Assembly (NCBI GenBank): GCA_003427395.1
Contig: BFEA01000397.1
Location: 618,224-641,415, forward strand
Reading direction: 5' to 3'
Length of the DNA stretch: 23,192 bases
Source of the DNA: Chara braunii
Taxonomy: Eukaryota; Streptophyta; Charophyceae; Charales; Characeae
Positions 17,767-23,192 of this stretch are shown in pieces (the stretch's first letter is position 1; each line of letters begins with the position of its first letter). Under the pieces are notes generated by a model, which worked only from the letters and a program-made list of their open reading frames with translations, did not search any database and was not told the DNA's origin. The position numbers were made by a program, and so were the translations under genes.

Positions 17767-18420
17767 CTACCTAGTCAACTTAGGTGTCATTTTGGCCTGG
17801 GTCTTCAACCATCTAAGCGTTTCATGGTCCGAATAGACTTTGAAGTGCCTCCCAAGCAGGTAGTGCTTCCAATGGTCTAAGGCCTGCCTGAGAGCGTAGA
17901 GTTCCCTTTCATACGTCGAGGAAGCCACCTTCTCTGAAGGCATCCTCACGGACATGAACTCTACGGGCCTATAGCCATTGTCGTCATCTTGCTGTAACAC
18001 GGCGCCTATTCCATACTGACTCGCGTCCGTGGTGACGACAAAAGGCAAAGACGGGTCGGCCACTTTGAGGACAGGATACTCTATCAACGGGCGTTTCAAC
18101 TTCTTAAGCGCAGACGTACAATCTTTGTCCCATTGCCAGATTGCCTCTTTCTTAAGCAATCGGCGAAGGGGAGCGGCAATAGTAGAAAAGTTCCTCACAA
18201 ACTTCCTATAATAGTTGGCTAGGCCTAGGAACGACCGCAATTCAGTCAACGTGCGGGGCGTAGGCCAGTCTCTAATAGCCGCTATCTTATTGTCCTCTGG
18301 TTTGATGCCATCTCCGTCTAAAACATGGCCTAAGTACAAGACTTGGGTCTTGGCCCATTCACACTTCTCGGGGTTGATCTTGAAGTTAGCCTCTCTCAGC
18401 TTCTCCAAGACCTGCCTCAA
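17767..18420 (-). pseudogene. pol: RT thumb and RNase H, element 2
   Basis: Open frame from the RT connection ([35 protein letters not shown]) into RNase H (VVTTDASQYGIGAVLQQDD, SSTYERELYALRQAL, HFKVYSDHETLRWL). It ends at a TAG (17767-17769) where element 1 has a Trp codon, and the sequence then continues recognisably (EIDQYDFEL). The RNase H acidic residues are present. Its start is set by the frameshift produced by the deletion near 18453. Confidence 0.88.
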
Positions 18421-19163
18421 ATGACTCTGATGTTCTTGGAGGGTCTTGTTGAAGATAGACTACAACAAACTTATCTAACCAGGGTCTAAACAAGTCGTTC
18501 ATACAACCCTGAAACGTAGCTGGCGCGTTGGTCAGTCCAAAGGGCATCACTATAAACTGGTAGTGCCCATATCTAGTCCGGAATGCAGTCTTGTGCTGAT
18601 CATCAGGATGGACCTCTATCTGATGATAACCGGACTTCAAATCTATCTTGGAGAAATACTTACAGCCCTGCACCCGATCTAAGAGATCATCTATCCTGGG
18701 CAGCGACTCAGCATTCTTTACTATAATCGGATTCAGACCCCTATATGCGCATTCTAAGTTTTCCTTCCTTCTTGGGGACAAATAACACAGGTGCTCCAAA
18801 AGGAGACAAACTGGGCCTGATCCAACCTTTCTCGAGGAGCTCGTCTAACTGCTTGCGCAGCTCCTCTAACTCTCTAGGGGACATTCTATAGACTGCACCC
18901 TTAGGAGTTCTACTGCCAGGCTCTATCTCTATTCTGTGTTGGATGGGTCGCTGCACTACCCTAGGCGGCTCAGTCAGATCGTTGAACTCCTCCAGCAGCT
19001 TGGCAATAGTTGGATCAGTGGAAGTCACCTCTTCCTTACCCTCAGTGACGGGTCTGACATACACTACAAAGACCTGGTTCTCTAATTGCTCCTTTTTTAC
19101 CAATCGCGTGAACGCGGGAACACTGAGGCAGCAATGTGCCAAGGTGTTGTCTACACCAGACAC
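18421..19163 (-). pseudogene. pol: RT fingers/palm with catalytic motif deleted, element 2
   Basis: The connection (RIEIEPGSRTPKGAVYRMSP), [20 protein letters not shown] and [10 protein letters not shown] are in one frame. A frame change near 18741-18780 leads to [39 protein letters not shown] and [13 protein letters not shown]. After KFVVVYL the next residues are [10 protein letters not shown]: the two catalytic Asp codons and their neighbours are gone, about 17 nt compared with element 1, and the frame shifts. A short repeat (ATCTT in the expected parent) at the breakpoints would suit slippage. This copy's RT would be inactive even if translated. Confidence 0.88.
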
Positions 19164-19833
19164 ATGGAACAGGCGGGCAGGCTTAACCTCACCTGACGAA
19201 CTAGGGAGCCTACACTCATGCTCTCTTAAATGTAGCGTGGCCCCTGCTGCCTCTCCCTAGTCCATACCCAGGACTATGTCGAAAGGAAGGTTATCCTGTA
19301 CGAGGAGAGTCAGGGAATGGAGAACTTTCTCCACTTTCCCATCTTTCTCTAGGCGGACGTACGCTTGGATTCCCTCTACGTACTCCTCAACTCGCATAGT
19401 ACTATGGTCTGCGAGTATACTCACTATGGGGTCTGCTAATTGTTGGACTTTTAGTCCTAGTCTCAGCTTCTTCAGCGCCTTGCAACTAATATAACTACGG
19501 GTTGTCCCTGAGTCTTATGAGGGTCCGTACTCTATTCCTGAACACCTCTACATCTAACAGAATCAGTTGTCCCTTACTCTCCTTTTTCATTTTGGCCCAG
19601 GCGGGCATCCTCTCTCTCAACTCTTCTGCCACGTCTGTGAGTGACGTGCCTAGAGAGACGCTAACACAAGCGGCCTCTGGACAGCCAGCTAGGCACGGGC
19701 CTGCAACCTCTGCCATGGAACCATGTGGGTTGGGAGTGTCCTGTTCGCGCACGCTCTCTTCTCCACATGGTCCTAAAGTAGGGGCAGTTGCAACCCCTAC
19801 TGGCGACCGCCTTTTGACTGCTGAGTGGTCCAA
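19164..19833 (-). pseudogene. pol: Protease region of pol, element 2
   Basis: Pol opens in the -1 frame relative to gag. The linker carries MAEVAGPCLAGCPEAAC and then KMKKESKGQLILLDVEV. Just before the active site an extra base shifts the frame, and the DSG codons (19506-19514) are in the next frame, followed by TTRSYIS. PFDIVLGMD is followed by TAG (19257-19259), where element 1 has Trp. The conserved block order shows a Ty3/gypsy retropepsin. Both lesions inactivate it. Confidence 0.85.
19717..19820 (-). promoter_or_regulatory. Conserved paired hairpins at gag-pol junction, element 2
   Basis: Minus strand: AGTAGGGG (19801-19794) pairs with CCCCTACT (19784-19777) around a 9-nt loop, and the gag TAG lies in the 5' arm. 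Then GGA+CCATGTGG (19773-19763) pairs with CCACATGG, one bulged T, then TCC (19728-19717), around a 34-nt loop. Both stems have the same geometry as element 1. The heptamer position reads GTCAAAA instead of CCCAAAA, so the slippery site is not canonical in this copy. Confidence 0.7.
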
Positions 19834-21843
19834 CGGGCCTGTCGATACTTAGGACAAAATTTGATAACGTGAGCAGGGTCACCACAGAATATGCACTGAC
19901 CCTGGTCCACGCGTTCCTGCCATAAGCGTTGGTCCAAGCCCGAATCTTCCCAGGGTCTGGCCTGAGGCAACCCTGGGTGCCATCCTCCTTAAGGTGCCCT
20001 ACCACCTCGCTGTTGTGAGGACCGATTGGGACCCTGACGATTTTGCGGGGGACCTTGACCCCTACCTCCCGCTTGGCGGTTCCCTTGTCCACCAACCCCC
20101 TGAGCGCCAGATCCTCGGCCTCCTCCTCTACCCTGCGACTTCCCTCCAGCCGCGACAGCAGCATAGGATCTCCCCTGGCCCACACCACTGTCTTCCTCCT
20201 CTAGGCCCCACTCAATCTGATCATATGGGACCTCGTCTGTACCACCTTCCTCTAAAGTCAGAATCATATGATCCTTGGCCTTGACTTGGCCAGAGATGGT
20301 ACGACCCTTCCACTTCTTCCTCTTTTCTAAGTCCTTGTGCCAAAAAGTGGAAACTAGCGTAGACACTCAAACAAGACGACCCCTCTACTCAACGCATCGT
20401 AAGTCATATCGGCCTGTTGAGACTTTTCGAAGAAGTGCACTCTCAAGGTGATAGGAATGGCACGATAGAATAGCTGGACCAATTGGGGCTCAGTGGCCCC
20501 ATGGTCTGGGACGGCTACCAAGTCGTCCATGACACACTTGAGCGCTTTAGCACTCTTCCACTGTCGCGAGTGGATCGTTTGCAACTTATCTGAGGCTTTG
20601 ATGCCTCGCGTTGGGTCCGCAAACCTCTCTCTGAGCAGCTTGCAGAATTGAGGGAGCGAGGTGACTTTAGAATAGGCAACCAGGTTGTTCTCACAACCGG
20701 CTGCACGTGCTAGGGACCTGGCGAAACTAGCTGCCTCATCCTTGAGGGCCTGAAATGCTACAAGGACCTACTCCTCTGCCAGGATATATTGCAGATAGAC
20801 GTAGCTGTTGACACTGGCTTCCCAATTGTCAAAGATCTCTTCCTTCTTCCCCCCATACGCGTCTGGGAACTTCAACTTAACAGGTTCCTTGCGGGGTCTA
20901 GCCTCTCCCTCTGCAGCAGCTATGGCTTTGGCACCTTCTATGGCGCCCTGGCAGTACTTCCCCATATCGCCCTTTAACGATTTGACTTCCTCCCCCAGAT
21001 GGGAGACCAAGTCGCGTGCAAAGTCCCTAAACCCTGACCGCATGGCCCTCAGTGCTACTTCCTGCGCCCTACTGGCCTGGCGCTCCTCCATCCATGCAGC
21101 GCTCAGCACCTCTAGGTACCCCAGCACTTTGTCCCACTTAGCCTTATCATGCCTGCGCCTCCACTTCTTGTTTGCAGGCTCTCAGTTTCGCCACTTCCTC
21201 AGTCAGCCTATTGTCTTCATCCCTTCTCTTCTTCTTCTCCCTCTTCATCCTCAACTTCCATTCCAACTTTGCTTCCTCCTCCCTTTCTTGTTTCTCCAAA
21301 GGGTCCTCCATTCCAGCCAACTCAGTAGCTAAGGCTTCCCTCTCATCCTGAGGTATGTAAAACTCTGCCTCCTCGTCTTCTCCCAACGACAGATTAGCGA
21401 TCCACTCACTAATCTTTCTCTCCATCTCTGCGTCTATATCTTTCTTTATGCCTTGTCTCCCCTGTTTCTGCAGTGTTTTTCTTCCTCTCCAGGGGCACTT
21501 CCTTTTCCTCTTCCTCCACTGCTTTCAATTTTTCTTCTCCCTCCTTCTTCAACCTCTCCATTTCTTCCTCCAACTTCTTCTTTTTGGCGGCCTACTCCTC
21601 CATGAGGGTCAATTTCTTGGCCTGCTTCTCCACCTCTTTCTTCTCTTTTCTGGCCCTTCGTTCGGCCAGTATGCGCTCAGCCTCCTCCTCTTGTGCCTTC
21701 GTATAGGGAGTGGTACTAGTGCCACCCCCAGTATCAACTTTGTAGGCTAGGGTCCGCCAGAAACCCAATGGGAAGAGGAGTTGTAACAAGGTTCCCCACA
21801 GGGAGAACCCCACGAGCAAGTCGTACATGGGTTAGTCGTCCAT
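19797..21843 (-). pseudogene. gag: gag of element 2 (multiply broken)
   Basis: The start ATGGACGAC at 21843 matches element 1, but codon 4 is TAA where element 1 has TAC. A hydrophobic N-terminal segment (LLVGFSLWGTLLQLLFPLGF) and Glu/Lys-rich coiled coil follow, with TAG at 21592-21594 and frame changes near 21430 and 21140. The capsid-like part has KLKFPDAYGGKKEEIFDNWE and VNSYVYLQY, then TAG (20768-20770) and CKLLRERFADPTRG. After a frame change near 20360 comes an RGG-rich region (20000-20170), TAA at 19989-19991, and the knuckle CIFCGDPAHVIKFC near 19854-19895. The natural gag stop is TAG at 19797-19799. Overall order equals element 1. Confidence 0.87.
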
Positions 21844-22225
21844 GGTGTGTGGTGCACGACAGAAGTCCCACTCCTCACCACTTAGACTTACCCTGACACT
21901 AACTGACTAACTAACAGACAGACTCTCTAAGGACCACAAGGTCTTCCCCTTCGTTCAAGCCAGGTTACCACAACCGACGTAAGCTTTCGCAAACACAGTT
22001 CGATCTTTCCACGACCCAGATGCCCAGCACCTGCGGTCAATCCCACCTGGCTCTCACTCCGGTTCTTACCCTGTCAACTATGGTCTTTAGCCTAGACCTA
22101 CTCTAAGGCTGTCACTACAGGACTCACTGTTGATCTGGAGGCATTTAAGGAGATCCCCCGTAACTCGTCAAGAATTCTTTAACGTCGCGGACAGGACGAC
22201 GTGATCAGCAAGTCCTTAGCTGGCC
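21844..22225. other. Presumed 5' leader of element 2, nothing recognised
   Basis: Directly upstream of element 2 gag on the minus strand. I searched by eye for a complement of the tRNA-Met primer site and found none, so the leader boundary is unknown. No coding sequence was seen. Confidence 0.4.
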
Positions 22226-22600
22226 GCACAGCCCACAGCTCGGATCTCGAGGCCCCTTGTCCCACACCATTCAGCCCGCCGGTCAGTACCGGTCCTTGGG
22301 AGGGTTTGTCCTCCGGGACGTGTCGGTCGTCAGACATAGAATTAAGCCCTACTCAGCCCGTGTGGGTTTGGGACAACATAGCTCTCAACACTTAAGACGG
22401 CCTCCGTCTCAGCCCACAACTCGGAGTTCAGACCATCCACACTGAAACTGGGTTGACCTGCCGGACAGTACCGGTCATTGGGCTAGACGAGTTGTTTAAC
22501 GAGCGCTCGCCGCTCATGCCCAGGCCTCCAGCGATCAGAGTAGACTTTAGTCCTACTAAGTCCCGTGTAGGTTTGGCAGCAAGGTCCTATCATTCATCCA
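22226..22600. repeat. Diverged tandem duplication, about 180-190 bp
   Basis: Blocks recur in the same order: AGCCCACAGCTCGGA (about 22230) and AGCCCACAACTCGGA (about 22412); GCCGGTCAGTACCGGTC (about 22278) and GCCGGACAGTACCGGTC (about 22462); CCCTACTCAGCCCGTGTGGG (about 22349) and TCCTACTAAGTCCCGTGTAGG (about 22552). Spacer lengths vary. Non-coding; it may belong to the element 2 leader. Confidence 0.65.
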
Positions 22601-22750
22601 CAGAGTCCTATCACCTAGGACAGGAGTGAATCAATGCAGAAAGAAGAGACAAACAGACTCAATAGACTCAGCAAGTACCACAAAGTGTGTGCATATCCAT
22701 AGGGCGATGGGATAGGCTGAAGGCTTGGCGAAATTATACCAACTCCAGCT
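22601..22750. other. Non-coding, no recognised feature
   Basis: No open frame with known motifs and no repeat beyond the neighbouring arrays. Confidence 0.5.
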
Positions 22751-22751
22751 T

Positions 22752-22850
22752 GGTCAAAATCGCGGTCAACGGCTTGGTCAACGCTGTGGTCAACTCCCCG
22801 GTCAACGTCGGTCAACGCCCGATCGACCCCGGTCAACGCGTCTGGTCATC
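22752..22850. repeat. GGTCAAC array (TTGACC cores on the minus strand)
   Basis: GGTCAA(C) occurs at 22752, 22764, 22776, 22788, 22800, 22810 and 22831, with GGTCATC at 22844. The first five are exactly 12 bp apart. On the minus strand each is TTGACC, which contains the W-box core bound by plant WRKY factors. It lies upstream of element 2 in that element's orientation. A decayed 12-bp satellite is the simplest reading; a regulatory role is speculative. Confidence 0.8.
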
Positions 22851-22854
22851 CCTC

Positions 22855-23120
22855 CGAGGTCCCGACTATGGCCGCCGACCTCCGCCTTCACCTTCTTCTT
22901 TACCTTCGCCTTCACCCCTTATCTTCCTCGTCTCCTTCGTCTCCTTCCACACCCTTGGCTATGCCTGCCTTCACCTCCCTTCGTCTCTCCTTTTTCTCCT
23001 ACTTCTATCTCTCTTCCCTTCTTAGTCTCCTCCCCTCATCTGAGCTCCGCGGCTATGGCCGCCTTCGTCTTCTTCATGCACAGCGCAGCTCCCAGGTACG
23101 TGACAACCAATCTTGGATCG

Positions 23121-23123
<3 letters not shown>
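22855..23123. other. Pyrimidine-rich, candidate 5' LTR part of element 2
   Basis: CT-rich sequence is followed by GCGGCTATGGCCGCC (about 23049) and GCGCAGCT (about 23084), the same order as at 15.48-15.64 kb. If element 2 has LTRs, this would be part of the 5' copy. Ends were not defined. Confidence 0.3.

Positions 23124-23192
<69 letters not shown>
23124..23192. repeat. (CT)n microsatellite, runs off window
   Basis: A pure CT dinucleotide repeat of about 70 bp continues to the window edge. Confidence 0.97.

Larger units (their letters stand above)
16076..21843 (-). mobile_element. Ty3/gypsy chromovirus, element 2 (coding span)
   Basis: From 21843 downwards the order is gag, protease, RT, RNase H, integrase, chromodomain, all related to element 1. 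It is heavily broken. In-frame stops are at 21832-21834, 21592-21594, 20768-20770, 19989-19991, 19257-19259, 17767-17769, 17501-17503, 17027-17029 and 16337-16339. There are also several frame changes and a deletion of the RT active site. PBS and LTR ends were not identified, so these limits are those of coding similarity. It shares the gag-pol hairpin architecture with element 1. Confidence 0.9.

Noticed and set aside
22615-22836. Minus-strand frame with repeated VDxxVD
   Set aside because: It is the translation of the 12-bp GGTCAAC repeat array, not a protein repeat with support.
21843-23192. PBS for element 2
   Set aside because: No complement of TGGTATCAGAGC or another clear tRNA 3' end was found upstream of gag, so none is annotated.

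Overview
The window looks like nuclear DNA of a streptophyte (green alga or land plant) packed with retrotransposons. Three things point there: tiny exons of a kinesin-12-like gene with canonical GT-AG introns, two Ty3/gypsy elements of chromovirus type (one with a visible chromodomain), and a primer-binding site matching plant initiator tRNA-Met. A large-genome charophyte such as Chara would fit, but that is an inference and nothing here names the species.

Host gene (minus strand). Three short exons at 14836-14911, 14449-14507 and 2803-2866 encode consecutive blocks of a kinesin motor domain. Their splice phases fit exactly (phase 0, then AG|C). The intron between the second and third is about 11.6 kb and holds a whole retrotransposon and other repeats. 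Upstream and downstream exons were not found.

Layout. 1-2370: broken plus-strand ORF with a zinc knuckle, probably retroelement-derived. 2.6-2.7 kb: CA microsatellite. 3.77-4.26 kb: foldback repeat, resuming at 10.88-10.99 kb, so element 1 sits inside it. 4259-10878: element 1 (plus strand) with 5' LTR, PBS, gag, protease, RT, RNase H, a truncated integrase and a truncated 3' LTR. 11.0-14.0 kb: SINE-like and LTR-like debris, A/T tracts and a repeated 33-bp module. 14119-14266: near-perfect 148-bp hairpin. 15.35-15.47 kb: 59-bp tandem duplication. 16.08-21.84 kb: element 2 (minus strand), a relative of element 1 that keeps the integrase C-terminus and chromodomain but carries many stops and frameshifts. 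21.84-23.19 kb: non-coding sequence with a diverged duplication, a GGTCAAC array and a terminal CT microsatellite.

Most interesting result. In both elements pol lies in the -1 frame relative to gag, and the gag stop sits in the 5' arm of a hairpin followed by a second hairpin. The second stem differs at nearly every position between the copies, yet all 8 pairs plus a 3-bp extension, a one-base bulge and a 34-nt loop are kept. The first stem has one compensatory change. Element 1 also has an in-frame CCCAAAA slippery heptamer 8 nt upstream of the first hairpin. This is a candidate, apparently structure-selected -1 frameshift signal.

Caution. A 38-bp Nextera mate-pair junction adapter is embedded at 4815-4852, so part of this assembly is artefactual, and nearby joins should be treated carefully.
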